Both the position numbers and the translations under genes were made by a program. From Toxorhynchites rutilus septentrionalis (taxonomy: Eukaryota > Arthropoda > Insecta > Diptera > Culicidae), in contig NC_073746.1 of assembly GCF_029784135.1 (NCBI RefSeq), positions 304,121,455-304,185,454 on the forward strand: a DNA stretch of 64,000 nt, in the 5' to 3' direction. Positions 11,433 through 23,430 of the stretch are shown piece after piece (positions within the stretch are counted from its first letter, which is position 1; the number at the start of each line of letters is the position of its first letter). The notes under the pieces are model-generated. The model worked only from the letters and a program-made list of their open reading frames with translations. It was not told the origin of the DNA and did not search any database.

Positions 11433-11785
11433 TATAAAAGTTAGACCAAAAAAACAGTTGTTTTTTTAATAGTGACCGCAACGCAAATTAGGGAAAAAGC
11501 GCTATATCGGTTATTTCAAGAGAAAGAAAAAAACTTTGTTGTACAAAGATGTTTTATGTAACTGGGACTACAACATTGTCGAACCGTGTTTACCTCTATT
11601 TATAGAGATAATAAAGTTAGATTTTTTATTTCATCGAAAATGTTGGTCACCTTATTTTTGGCAACATTAAAATGAGCGCTTTATCATATGTAATAACTTT
11701 GTCGAAGACAATTTTTGACTAGAGAATAACTGTTGAGCTCTAAATGCTAATTTCCACTTACATGCATCTCCTGGACTATTGTACA

Positions 11786-12388
11786 ATGTCATCAGAAAAC
11801 TATTTTTTACAGCTTGGTCGTTAATGGGTTAAAAATATACCCTTTTCTTGATAATTATGATGTTTGTACTATTATTACCATTGTGAGGCGTATGCTAAAA
11901 ACAAAACATTTGTAAAGCGTATACGCCCCACGCGGACTAAACGGAAGATTATAAAAAAACGGTCCGATAGGAAACTTATTATCCTGTTACCGTTCAACAA
12001 TATACTAGCGGCTGAATTATGTGCGTTTCACATAGAACGTTACGGAGAAGAACGTCTACGTTCCGTCAACGTCTCCACCAATTCACACATGCAGTCAATA
12101 CTTCCACCAACCCGTCACGTCAAATGTCAAACGAATGATTTATTTAATGTTATTCATGGTGTCGCCATCTACAACAATTTTAAATTGCAATGCCCTCTTT
12201 CGAATCAGCATGCCTAGAATCAGTCCTAAATTTTAAAAAATTCAATGAAAATCATTGAATTAAAATGCTTGAACCCCATAGTCCGACCCTTATTCAACAA
12301 TAATAATATATAGACTATTTCTCTCAGCTAGGCGCGAATGATTTTCACTCCGAAATTTGGAACTAAGAGATATGTTGGCATAAAAAGT
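11786..12388. other. Unassigned; 117-codon frame of unknown meaning
   Basis: A plus-strand frame at 11864-12217 (MYYYYHCEAYAKNKTF...) is basic and His/Tyr-rich with no domain I recognise and no supporting promoter or splice signals. I do not call it a gene. Confidence 0.3.
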
Positions 12389-12389
12389 A

Positions 12390-12624
12390 CAGTATGTTAC
12401 TTATAATGCGACATGCCGAGGCACCATTTAGTGTCGCATTGGAGGCAATTTTGACCAGTAATTGGACATTTACGACACGGGGCGACTTTCAAAGTTGGGC
12501 TATAATTTGGGCCCCGAACTCAAGGTTTACAAAAATGTCCAATTAGAGGTAAAATATCTAATTAAACGTGTTGCATCATAGGTCTGTCCAATTAGCTAAA
12601 TGTCGAATTAGATGTAAATTACTG
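12390..12624. mobile_element. MITE with CAGTA...TTTACATY ends, copy 1
   Basis: The left CAGTATGTTACTTATAATGCG and the inverted right CAGTAATTTACATCTAATTCG are similar over about 25 bases, with TA at 12388-12389 and 12625-12626. Its interior words GTCCAATTAG and GGGCCCCGAACTC recur in the copy at 54371-54629. There is no coding capacity. Confidence 0.8.
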
Positions 12625-12626
12625 TA

Positions 12627-13341
12627 CAACTAAAATCAAAACAAAAGCCGTGACACAAAGCCCAGACAAAAACCAAACGAGCCGTCCGTCTCCGTCAATT
12701 ATTCTTTTCTACAAATCCTGCCGGTCGTTTTCGTTGAACGTATGCTGACGGGTCGTTACGTTGCCGATGTATGTGAATGTGTTCATAATAATTGCATGGT
12801 AGAATAACTGACGTAACGTGACGTGCTGGGACGTGAACGTGACGTGGATGTTGTATGTGAATCGCACTTTATTCTGAAAACAAATCTACGAACTGTAACT
12901 ATGTTATTCGTGATAACGTATCACTACACTTTATATTCCTTGTGAGGGTATATGCGAAGCGTATTTCACATTCCTCTTCGTCTTCTTCAATTATCCCAGC
13001 AGTGGATTCAAAATAACGAATAAGCAGTAGAAAGCAAAACATTAGAACAGAATCTTCATTATAAAAATCATATTCAACAAACATCACCTACATTATGTAA
13101 TTGTGCTTCATTATATTGATTGTGTGTATATGAATAACTTGTCTGATCCTAAAAATGAATTGGGTTAGGTTGGTTCTTGAAGGTCGATCCAACAACTGGA
13201 TGTGTAATTTGATCAGTAGACACAGTGCCTCGTTGTACCATATATTTATATGCTCCAAAATTCACCCCGATTGATAGTATATGATGTACATGAAAGCCCA
13301 ACAACAACAAGGAATTAGTTAAGCATATAAGAACGTAGGAG
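12627..13341. other. Unassigned AT-rich DNA
   Basis: Repeated GTAACGTGACGTG words near 12790-12850 but no gene recognised. Confidence 0.4.
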
Positions 13342-13999
13342 TCAACCTTCGATTCTCAATGTTCCCAAAATTGTGGCGGAACAGATCATGAAACCAGATC
13401 GTGAAGCTTTCTCGTTTACCTTCTCTCTGCTCTCGGGAGATTTCCGCTCCTTTTCATCGTCCGAGTCCGAATCGCCATCATATGCTCGTTCTGATCGATT
13501 GCTTTTCTTCGAGTATTCTCGCACACTGACCGTCACGAAGCAGGGAGCAAGTTTTCCAAACGCTGCATGGTTCAGCTGAAATAAATTTCAAATTATTTAA
13601 CTCATAAATGCAGCGATACTGTTCGGAGTCAAGCCGTGACGCTTCGTTGATTAGTTCCTCCATAATTTCGTATTTCGTCTCATTCTATTTTCTCCGTCTT
13701 CGTCCATAATCTAACCCGTTTGATTTGTTCGACTGCTCACAAATTCTTTCACTGCCTGCCAAACAGGTTTGCCGCCGCTATTCACACATCAATAATAACA
13801 GAACCATGTCGAATTAAACACCGTAACGTCCACTCATTAAGAGGTCATCCTAGGTGAGAAGGTGCCTCTTTTATAAACATACCTTTTCCTTGATGAACAG
13901 AGTATCACTGTTTGCATTGGCCACAGTAAGTGAGGCGATATTTCGTTCCACTAGCGGAAGTGACAAACGCGCACAATTTATCAACAAAGCGAATGCCAT
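13342..13999 (-). CDS. Possible two-exon gene, small (mitochondrial?) protein
   Basis: Exon 1 (13999-13883) starts with ATG in good context (AAAAATGGC) and encodes exactly 39 codons, MAFALLINCARLSLPLVERN... to FIKEK. It has the hydrophobic, Arg-containing, acid-poor character of a mitochondrial presequence and ends at a canonical donor (AAG|GTATGT). Exon 2 starts at 13575 after TTTATTTCAG and keeps the same phase: LNHAAFGKLAPCFVTVSVRE, then a Lys/Ser/Asp/Glu-rich stretch (DGDSDSDDEKERK), stop at 13342. The intron would be 307 bases and the protein about 116 residues. I do not recognise the family. An alternative acceptor near 13780 (TTTGGCAG) would give a short, stop-terminated product. Partial or broken copies of larger genes are possible. 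Confidence 0.4.
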
Positions 14000-14767
14000 T
14001 TTTAATCCGGTCGCGAACTACTCCAACACGTGGATATATCAAAATACTTCAAAGCACTTAAGCTTCTAAACAATCTATTTTTTTTTTGTTTCTTCCTTCG
14101 CTTCAAAACACAAAACCCACGATTTCGATTCGAATCGTTTTGAGCAACGCGCGCGTGGTTGATTATGTCGCGGCAGAATTACGAATGACGAGGTCAACAT
14201 TTGAACGAGTTTGGATCGAGTTCGGTGGTTCCTCTCGCTCCATCGTTGCCACGCTATCATAGCCAAACGAGCTCCTTTTTGGCCGTGTGTCTTATCGGAT
14301 CTTCGCTTTTTTTTGGGTAGACCTATCACACAGGGGTCTGATGGAGAGAGGAATACTGGGGCAGACTTTACGAGTTTGTATATTAATTCAGAGAGTTCTG
14401 ATTGCAGTGAAGATATTCATGGTTGTTTTATTAATCGCTAGTTTTTTTTAGATTTTTTACCGTAAAAAATCATCACAAAAACTCTGAATCAATCGAGTGG
14501 CTAGACGAAACATACAAACTTTTGCGCGTGTAGAAATAATCAGCAAAACGGGATGAGCATAATAATAAAGCGATCGGCGTCGAGTAACAACCACTACCAA
14601 CCCATCATCAGCTTGAGAACAGTGATTTTTACGTTTTTGTTCTTGTTTCATGTCGTATTTGTTTCCTAATTCGTATGCAGCATACATTACAAAACATTGA
14701 TATGAGATAACAGGTGACGCAATATTATTGATTACATCCATCGCTTCATTTGGGAGGTAATTACTTA
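14000..14767. other. Flank of the small gene; nothing else recognised
   Basis: May contain the minus-strand promoter of the gene at 13342-13999. No clear TATA box. Short frames on either strand are not convincing. Confidence 0.35.
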
Positions 14768-14889
14768 GGGGCTGTCCACATACCACGTGAACAGAAAAGC
14801 ACGATTTTAGACTCCCCCCTCCCCCTTCGTGGACAATTATGAACATTGTCTATACCCCTCTTTTTTGTTGTCTACGTGGACACTCTCTC

Positions 14890-16383
14890 ATATTTTTGTC
14901 AAAATACAGAAGTTATTGAACTGCGCCTATATTCTATTCTAAGCTGTTTTGTTCAAGAACCTCGATGACATCTAGCTATTCTGAACAAGGTAACCTTGTC
15001 CACTGCGGAATATGATAGATCACAGAAAAGCATGGCTCATCTTCCCTGACATCGTTCCTGGCCACAGTAATCTAACTGGACTGTTCCCAACAAAACCTTG
15101 TTTTTGTCATCGTTCAATGAATTGCCGTAGGATGCATTCCAATCTATGGCTAGACTAAGACTCCATCAACATATTGAAAATATGTTCATTTTTCATTTTT
15201 CGACAATTCTTTAGATGACTTTTTTTCTCCATTAAGTGGGGCACTTCTTCGTTAGAGGCGTCGCAATATTGCTTATACAATAATTTTCAAGACGTAAGAA
15301 CCACTCATTTTTGCTGATTTTTCAACGATACTGAAAAATTCGGTGAAATTATGTATATGGAGTGGAAAGTAGCAACTATCTTCGTCTATAAGACTCATTT
15401 TAAAATTTCAATTGTTTTGGTAAGGCGCGAAACATTTAAAAAATTACTTTATAATACACGATTACGCGACACGCGAGGAAACAGATACTAATTTCAACAT
15501 TCCGCAGCATGTTGAATGGAAAATAAACAATTTGAGCTGATAATGAACAAAGTGGTGCATTACAAACTTGTTGTAAATCATGCGAATTGACGTTAATGTT
15601 GTAAAGAGATAATAATTTTAGAGAAGAAGTAACATCTGATTCTATATCCGTGAAACTTGATTCTCTTCAAATGTTTCATGCCTGATCAAAACATTCAAGG
15701 TTATAAATTTAGTTCTATAAACGAAGATACTCATTGTAAATAATTTTATCTTTTCGACCGATCTCTTTTGTATCTGTAGAAGCTCAAAAAAAATGAGTGT
15801 TTCTATAGTTGTGAAACGGAGTGTATTACAGTTTTCACAGCAATAATACTACCATCGACTGATTATTATTCAGGGTGTGTAAACATTTATTGATCAAAAT
15901 CAAAATCAATCAAAATATTCACACTGTTAAGAAAATAGACTCAAAAAACTAATTCTATATTGAAAACTTGAACTTCATATCTACCCGTCTTCGATATTTT
16001 CCTATATATATATATATATATTTTTCAGAATATATAAGTGTAGGGAAAATTCACCAATACTTAAGTTTGGTTAAGTTCAATATCTTGCAAAATCGTAGCA
16101 TTCTATGAAAAAATAATTTAAAAAAATTACATACAATTCTGTATTCAAAACTATACATACAAAGTTTCAAGTTAAATCATGAGAAAATAACATATTCGCT
16201 ATACATATCTTTTTTAAAAAGTATGTATTTCTATGATTTATTATGACAGAACAAATAAACCATCCTTAGAAACCAAAACTGTTTGATATGTCCATTTCTT
16301 TCCACATGCAAAAGAATTTGCTTAAGTTAACATCCTTAAATATTTTGAAAATTAATAACACTAGTATTACATTACATTAACTA
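14890..16383. other. AT-rich DNA with a (TA)n microsatellite
   Basis: A (TA) run lies at 16003-16021. No gene recognised in the rest. Confidence 0.5.
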
Positions 16384-17442
16384 CTAGCTGACCTGGCAAA
16401 CTTCGTCCCGTCCAAAAAGGAGTTTTTGTTATCTATATCTTCAAAGACTCACGTTCTCTTACTAATTGATCTTTGATTGATCTTCAAATTAATCCTTTAC
16501 GATTCCCTTTTACTATACATTTCCTAGTACTTCTACAAAAACTCGTCATTATAATATCAAATTATTTTCAGACATAATTCTCGTTCAAGATTTTTCAATC
16601 ACTTGCAAATAACATGTTTCTTCGTTACATGGAATACATGGTTGATACAGAAAATATAATAAAATTAAGACATCTCAAATTGGACGATTCCTTCCTCGAG
16701 TTCCGCACTTACCAATACATTTGGCGATCCGTTTTAATTTATAGTTATATGATATAGGAGTGCGTTTTTTTTAACCTAGAAATCCACTTCCACTTTCGAA
16801 CAAAGATCAATTTCGTTAGCGCAAACATTAAATGGACTAACAACGCTTATCACGATGCAATTGCGAAACATATGGGAATTTATTTTTCCGAATTTTCTCA
16901 TTTTCCTTTAGAGTTTTCCGAAAATTTTCAATTGTCATGTTTGGCTGGAATATGATTGTTTGAAATATGTGTAATATTTTTATGCCTCCTCCTTCCAGAG
17001 GAGAGAGGTGTCAAATGATCATTGAAACATTTCTCATATCCAAATCACCCTCAAATGTCAAATTTGGCTCCATTTGCTTGATTAGTTCTCGAGTTATGCA
17101 GAAATTTGTGTTTCATTTGTATGGCAGACGACCCTTTAGAGAGGGGGGAGGTGTGTCGAACCACCATAGAAATATTTCTTGCCCCTAAAACCTCCACATT
17201 TCAAATTTGGTTCCATTCACTTGATTAGTTCTCGAGTTATGCGCCCTCCTTCCCTTGGAGAGGAGGAGAGGAGTGTCGAACCACCATAGAAATATATATT
17301 ATCTCCTAAAACCTCCATATGCCTAATTTGGTTCCGTTTGCTTGATTAGTTCTCGAGTTATGCAAGGTCTCGAGCCGTCATAAGAACCTTCCCCGGCCCC
17401 AGAAACTCATACATATAAATTTTCAAGCCAATCGGTCAAGTA

Positions 17443-19609
17443 GGGGAACCCGGGGCAAGAGTGCCACCTTAAGTTAATACGTTTTTGAATGCTCTTTTGT
17501 TATATTATTTCCTTTTTTTTGGTGGTTTGTTCATTTATACTCCTATTTAGGTGTAGCTATGCATCAAATTGTTCAAAAGTTATGTTTACTATGAAAATGT
17601 TTCATTTACAAAAATGATGTTTTTGGCTTGTATTTTCCAGTATGGACAATAGTGCAATCTTATAAAAATATTTTTTTTGATGAGAAAAAAATGAGTGGGT
17701 TATATCTATGATATAACCGCAAGGTTGACGTGGAACTACCTTAGCTTAGCAATCATTCGTTTGTATTGATTAAATTCTTGATTGAATGAAACAGTTTCCA
17801 AATTCAATTGAGTTCAATATATTTGCTCTGTGAGTGGAAAAAAATGAACAAATGCCGTGTAAAGTCAATTCATTTATTGTGATTGATTGTTCTTCGTTAC
17901 AAGTAAATTTAATGACGGACCTTTTACGTTTGGTATGATGACTAGAACAAAATATATGTACGGAAGAATTATCAAACGTTTGATGAACCAGCCTAAGGCT
18001 GAAAATCTTTTCAATAAAGACAAAAAAAATATATCAAACGATTATTTTATTTTACATTTCCCTCTGAAGTTTACATACCAAAAGTGTACATACTTCTCGA
18101 ATCTCGAATTTGCTTGAAACTGGGAAGATCATTCGCTTCTAGTGTCTGCACGATTTTCCCAGGTTCCTAAGTTTAGAAGATCATGTTAGGACAGACATAT
18201 TCCACTCTGTACAAAGGCAAGCGAGGACAAAAGTACTCGCAGTTTGCATTTATTTGCAGAGCCGATTTCCCCAGAAACCTCGGCTTTGAAGTCTGTGTTA
18301 GGAAAACATATTTCAATCGGAACAAAAATATCCCCGATTTGTATGAATTCGCAATGCCGATTTCCCCACGCTCCATGGATTTGAAGTCTGTGTTGGGGAA
18401 ACACATTCCAGTCGGAACAAAAATACCCCCGACTTGCATGAATTTGAAATACCGATTTCTCCAGGCACCTTGGTTTAGAAATCTCTATTAGGGAACACAT
18501 TTCGGTGGGAACAAAAGCTCCCCCTACTTTCGTGTGTTCTTCTTCTTCTTTTTGGCTTTAAGAGGGTTTAAACTTTTCAGTTCACTCGCCTCTAGGCTCT
18601 TTCGTGTGTTTGCAATGCCGATTTCGCTGCTTGGTTTTAAAGTCTGTGTTAGGGAACATTTTTCGATGAGAACAAAAGTCCCCCTACTTTCATATATTTG
18701 CAATGCCGATTTCCCCAAGGCTGCTTGGTTTTGATGGCTGTGTTAGGGAAACCGTAAATCGGGCCAATCAAAACGATGCAGTTAGGGCGTTTAGATAACG
18801 CCTAATATTTTACAGTTATTCAATTGTTTATCTAATGAAAAACAACATTTTGTTAGTTGCGATAGATGCGTAGAAATATTCCCTATCAAGTGATGCAAAC
18901 ATCTCTCCTATCCAGTACGAAATGTTCGAGCTATAAGCATTCGAAATCTTTCATTTTTTCCTGCATGTTCTGTGTTTAGGTTTTCATTTTACCCTCCATA
19001 TATTCCGGTTAGACGTAGTCCCACGTCAAAAAGCACTGTGAACTTCACGGTGGTTCCAAAGAATGCAAACTCAAGTTCTGGTGGCGTTCATGAAAACCGG
19101 CAACCGGCCGTTCATATTTACAAACCATGACCACAACAAACACAACCACGATTACACTTTTTGCGTTTGACAGATCGAATTCGAGGTTACGACTATGGCA
19201 TTTTTACCCCGGTAATAGTGACTCCTTTTGCCCCGTAAGTTGAGAGATAACAAATTTATTTTTTATTGAAATAAATGCGTACGATTAAAATTAGTTCATA
19301 CAGTAAGTTGAAGAAAAATAATTATTCTATTTGTATTTAAGGGTGGAGTCATGCAAACATATAGAAACTGAGGGTATTTCGTTAATTTACGCCTGTGCGT
19401 TCTTATATAGATTGCAGTTGTAAGAAGCTTAGTTAGTATTTATCTGTTTTCCAATAAAGAATATTTAAGGTTCTGGCTGATAATATGTGAGATATATGCA
19501 GTATCTGTATAAAACAAAGTTCTGTAGTTAAATAATTGTAAAAGATGGAAATGGGTAAAATAATCAGATGGGCACTTGCCCCGTATGGCACTCTTGCCCC
19601 GGGTTCCCC
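17443..19609. mobile_element. TA-flanked TIR element (GGGGAACCCGGGGCAAGAG)
   Basis: The left end GGGGAACCCGGGGCAAGAGT and its inverse at the right (ACTCTTGCCCCGGGTTCCCC) are perfect for about 24 bases. TA duplications lie at 17441-17442 and 19610-19611, inside a Helitron-like repeat whose sequence resumes on the other side. Without the nested family A copy (about 17691-19033) it would be about 0.8 kb. No transposase is encoded. Confidence 0.85.
17691..19033 (+). repeat. Family A repeat with terminal hairpin, copy 1
   Basis: Begins ATGAGTG followed by a perfect hairpin (stem GGTTATATC/GATATAACC, 17698-17718), then CGCAAGGTTGACGTGG. Ends GACGTAGTCCCACGTCAAAAA near 19033. About five units of roughly 100 bases (18240-18735) carry AGGGAAACACATTTC and AATGCCGATTTCCCC. 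A copy of nearly identical sequence lies at 60340-61678, and inverted copies at 33070-34535 and 38860-47705. Frames here are translated repeat only. Confidence 0.8.
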
Positions 19610-19664
19610 TAATTTACATAATAATCAGACAGACAAAAAGACAGACAGAAATTCATTTATAAAT

Positions 19665-20487
19665 AGGGGAACCGCGGGTAAGACGGACAGTGGGGGTATG
19701 ATGGGCAGGTGGTTGATTTGTATAGCTACATTATGAATTTCAAATTTCTGTTGATGGGAACCCCTTCTACATGCTATTCTAGAATATTTAAACCATCCTA
19801 TGCAATGAATACTGATCAAAAAATAATTAGGGAAACAATAACCAAAAATCAAACATGATTCCGCGTGTGGATGTAATTTTTGCGGCTCCGATATTAAGCA
19901 TTTTGAGTGGTTTAATTGCAAAATTGAATTGGCTGATGGTTATATTTCGGTTTGTGAGTTGGCAGAGAAGCAATATCAGGTATGTACGGAAAAGTAAATT
20001 CATTCGTAAGTGGTAAATTTGAAGTATTCACATAATTGCACTGGTGGGGTTGAAATGGACAGTCACATCCAAGATCACATCCAATGCATGATGGAAAGAG
20101 AAGGGAAGAATATTCAACTCTTTTATTATATTCTTTTTTCTTTTTGTTCTTTTTTAAGTTACTGGATACACAAACACTCAGAGAGAGCGAAATTATTCCT
20201 CTCGCGAGCGATAAACTTCTACGCTTCGTATATTATTGACCTGTCCATATCCCTCCACTACATGTCCATTATACCCGCATTGATAAAAATGTTCTACTTT
20301 TCGGCTTGTTTTAATTTCAGTAAAAAACGTGAAAAAATACATTTTTATAAAACATTTGGCCAATTATTTCTAAAACCAGTATATATTGAACTGTAAGAAA
20401 CTGCTTTTAACTTTTGGCAAACATGAGTTTCCAAAGATACAATCGAAGTTTTCCTTAACATGTCCGTCTTACCCCCATCTCTCCTAC
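19665..20487. mobile_element. Related TIR element (GGGGAACCGCGGGTAAGAC)
   Basis: TA then GGGGAACCGCGGGTAAGACG at the left. An inverted, diverged counterpart (TGTCCGTCTTACCCCCATC) lies near 20461-20487. It resembles the element at 17443. The frame at 20010-20396 has no recognised domain. Confidence 0.5.
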
Positions 20488-20489
20488 AC

Positions 20490-21355
20490 ATAGATTCACT
20501 ATACTTTTATCAGTGTCGAACTTTTTAGCTTTGAGCTATGCATGTCTAAAACTCTTTCTTAATAAAAACATACGCTACCCTCACATTCTCTCTATGTGAA
20601 ATGAAGTAATATTCCAGAATTAAAAATTTAAATTAAAGTTTGTATTTTTGGTATTTTTCCTAGGAATGAAAACGGAAACGAACTAATGTCTTGGTTTACC
20701 CAATTAATCCTCCCTCTAGGATCCCTTTTTCGATACCCAACTGCTGCATCTTTTACTTTCGTTGCAGTTTTAAGTTTTCATTTTCAGCATTTACAAAAAT
20801 CACGAATCATACTACATTGTATTCACTTTGATATTTGAAATGAAATTGCAGCAATAGTAAAGTAGTTTGGGGTCAAAAACGATTCGAAGCGCAGTATACG
20901 TGTACTAACCCCTTGAATGACAATTTATTTTCAGTCAGCACTGCTCTGGCAGACGATTTATTTTTTTTTAGTTTTAAGAATAGGGATTGATATAGAAACT
21001 TACGGTTCATACTCACTCAATTCAACACAGTCATTATGACTTTCGCATAAAATATCGCTCATTCTTTTAGCCATATCTGTCATTTAATGCATAACGTCAG
21101 TCTGTTCAGGAAAGTTTATGACGAGCTCGACACGTCATTTCCGTTCAAGGGGTTAATATTGTTGATCGGAACACAATAATAATTACTTTGTTTTGGAGGT
21201 GAATAACGAACTTCCTTCAAAAACTCTAACTGGCAGGATTATCTGACAACTGTTTAGTGAAATGCTTGCGATTGGAACTATGCTAATTGAGCTAAGTAGC
21301 ATTTTTTATATATTTTATATTAGGCAAATTCGGTTGCACATAAAACGGAATTAAA
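20490..21355. other. Unassigned AT-rich DNA
   Basis: No gene or defined repeat recognised. Confidence 0.4.
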
Positions 21356-21359
21356 ATGT

Positions 21360-22255
21360 TGTAACGATTCTGAGAGAGCAGAATCGGTGACGTGATAATT
21401 AGCACGTCACTTGCTTGGACTGTTGTATCCTGTCGCTAGGAACACGAGGAATCCACGAGGATAACGAGGAAGTAATCATGAAGGTGATGGTAAGCTGAAT
21501 CCCACTGTTCTCGATCCATTTCCTTATCCTTTTATTCCCTAAAACCAAACTTCACAGTCCTATCCCTACATCAGCTGTCATTTGTGAAATGGCTGTCCTC
21601 GGCGAAAGCCCTAAACGACAGCCATGACAGGGCGAAGAGTCCTGATGGTGGATACGCGACGAGTGACGAGTTCTTCTGGATTGAGCCGTGAGCGAGTCAA
21701 CACGTTAATCGACATCCTCATCTTATTAGCTTGTCGAAATTTGCCTTCTCCATTGTATTTCCGCGAGTGGAAGTTGTGTACTAAGTAGAGGCATCCGCTG
21801 ATCGCCGCAGTCAAACAAGCCAACCGGAAGAGGTCGTGGGTGGATCGCGAGGATAACCGCCAAGGAGTCATCGAGTCCCCACAAGTGGAAGCAGCATCCT
21901 TCAAGACGTATCCTGAACCGACGGGAGCGGTTGGTGGAGGTAAGCCTGAACCTGATTGTGACCTGAATCAGCGTCCTCACTGAGCGTGCGAGGAGCGATT
22001 AGGTGCAATCAGTTCCTGTACTTGACGGGTGAACGTTGTGGCACCGTGACATTCTCTCTTTTCGTTGCAGACCCGCCCTGCCCTCATAGCTCTACCGACA
22101 ACGCGAGCTGCTTTCGCACAAGAGAGATAGAACGAACAAAAGAAATTCGCGTGTGTATACGTGAACAATTAGTTTATTGAATTAAATATTATCATTTGAA
22201 TTGAAAATACATTGAATTCAAACACGATTACATCTGCCGAATAAATCCAGTTACA
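21360..22255. mobile_element. Solo LTR of a retrotransposon
   Basis: Starts TGTAAC and ends GTTACA (perfect 6-base inverted ends with TG...CA). It is flanked by a 4-base duplication ATGT (21356-21359 and 22256-22259). It is less AT-rich than its surroundings, and AATAAA lies near the right end. No internal retrotransposon region follows on either side, so it looks like the product of LTR-LTR recombination. The class (Ty3 or BEL) cannot be told from the LTR alone. Frames inside it are incidental. Confidence 0.72.
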
Positions 22256-22259
22256 ATGT

Positions 22260-23080
22260 TTTATAGAATTTTTTATAATGGATAAAAGAAAATACCTATT
22301 GCAGCTAACATTACGAATGAGATTCCACTTTTTAAAATTCTAATGATAACTTCTACATGCTGCAATCCGATCCACTCATATTCAATCGAGCTAGCCAAAT
22401 AGTGCAATCTTACTTTGACGCAAAACAAATGTCAACATAATATACTATATATGTGAATAGATTTATTGTACGAAAGCAATTTCAAATCATTGAAATTTGA
22501 ATGAAAATTATTATTCGATTTTTTTTAATATTTACCAGAAGCAGTTCTGACTACTACCAACTTCTTTTCTAAACATTTTCAAGTAATTTTGCCGAAACTT
22601 TATCATTTTGATATAAAATTTTTATCAGACGCAATTTACGATTTTATCAACGCTTGCAGGAAATATGTTTCTCTATTTCATAGAATACATATTTGATACA
22701 GAAAAGTTAATTTTCATCCAAAACTTTTTTCCCCAAAAATGTGTTTATTTCACTCGAAAAATCTTTACTACTTTTGCTTGCTTCACAGAAATGAAACACG
22801 ATGCTAAATACCGTCGTTGTCGAACTGTGTGGCAAGGTTGCCTCGTTTGCACAACAAATCCAGTTCTGTCAAGTTGTGTTTGAGTCGAACGGATTTTGGA
22901 ATACAAAATTGCGTTCCGTTCAGGTAATTCTGATTCGTTCGGAATCTAGAATAAGGGTAATTCATAAATACGGAACACTCAAAGTGGGCGAAATATTTGA
23001 AAATTCTTGAAAATTTAGAACAAATTGTATTTGATTTAAAATTTGGACGTGAATATATTTTTTAAAATGTTCATCTAACG
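22260..23080. other. AT-rich DNA with a Helitron-like internal fragment
   Basis: About 22560-22730 resembles the interior of the Helitron-like repeats (words ATATGTTTCT, AGAATACATATTTGATACAGAAAA). Otherwise unassigned. Confidence 0.4.
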
Positions 23081-23430
23081 TGTCCACGTGGATATTTCCT
23101 AAACCCCACCTCCCTTACCGTGGACAAGGGTGGACATTTTCGTAACCCCTATCCCCCTAAAGTTGTCCACGCGGTATATGGACAGCCCCTTAATATATTG
23201 AGCAGTCGTGGGGCTCTCTACTGATACAGGAGTATCACGATGGTACTGTGTCGGTCATCAGTGACTGACACTGAATACGAACTTTCTACTTCATTTCTAG
23301 CGCTGTTAGTATAAATTCTTTCAAGACCAAAATTGAATGATTTAATGGATCAAAATCGATTTTTTCGTCTCAATCGACTCCCTATATAATATAGTTGAGA
23401 ATGAGCGCACAAAGTTTCAAGGTCTAAAAA

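Larger units (their letters stand above)
9698..11785. mobile_element. Long fold-back repeat, copy 2
   Basis: Same ends as copy 1 (ACAATGGTCCAGGAGATGCA at left; inverted, with one change, near 11764-11783). The matching inverted interiors carry the words TTGTCTTCGACAAAGTTGTTA and AGGGTGACCAAAATTTT, in part. CAATG occurs just outside both ends and may be a target duplication. The centre is split by a mariner (10081-11432). Confidence 0.65.
16384..19663 (-). mobile_element. Helitron-like repeat, interrupted
   Basis: Minus-strand copy of the family at 2655 and 23431. The 3' end (CTAGCTGACCTGGCAAACTTC as read on plus) is preceded by A, as expected for CTAG|T insertion. The CTCGAGTTATGC/CATTTGTATGGCAG units follow at 16970-17400. 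The (CAGACAGA)n 5' part resumes at 19612-19660 after the element inserted at 17443-19609. No replicase frame was found. Confidence 0.6.
14768..23189. other. Region bracketed by GGGGCTGTCCA inverted ends with TTA flanks
   Basis: The left end GGGGCTGTCCACATACCACG at 14768 and the inverted right end GGGGCTGTCCATATACCGCG ending at 23189 are each directly flanked by TTA (14765-14767, 23190-23192). A 3-base TTA/TAA duplication is typical of PIF/Harbinger elements. No Harbinger transposase or Myb-like gene was seen. Most of the interior is other, nested repeats. Either this is one old composite element of 8.4 kb or two unrelated ends happen to face each other. Confidence 0.35.

Noticed and set aside
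14075..14846. Minus-strand frames of 84 and 129 codons
   Set aside because: Low-complexity or basic translations with no domain, splice or promoter support.
18173..18500. Overlapping frames on both strands, also at 33583-33898 and 60819-61137
   Set aside because: Same peptides appear in every family A copy because the ~100-base units lack stops in some phases; no start context or domain.
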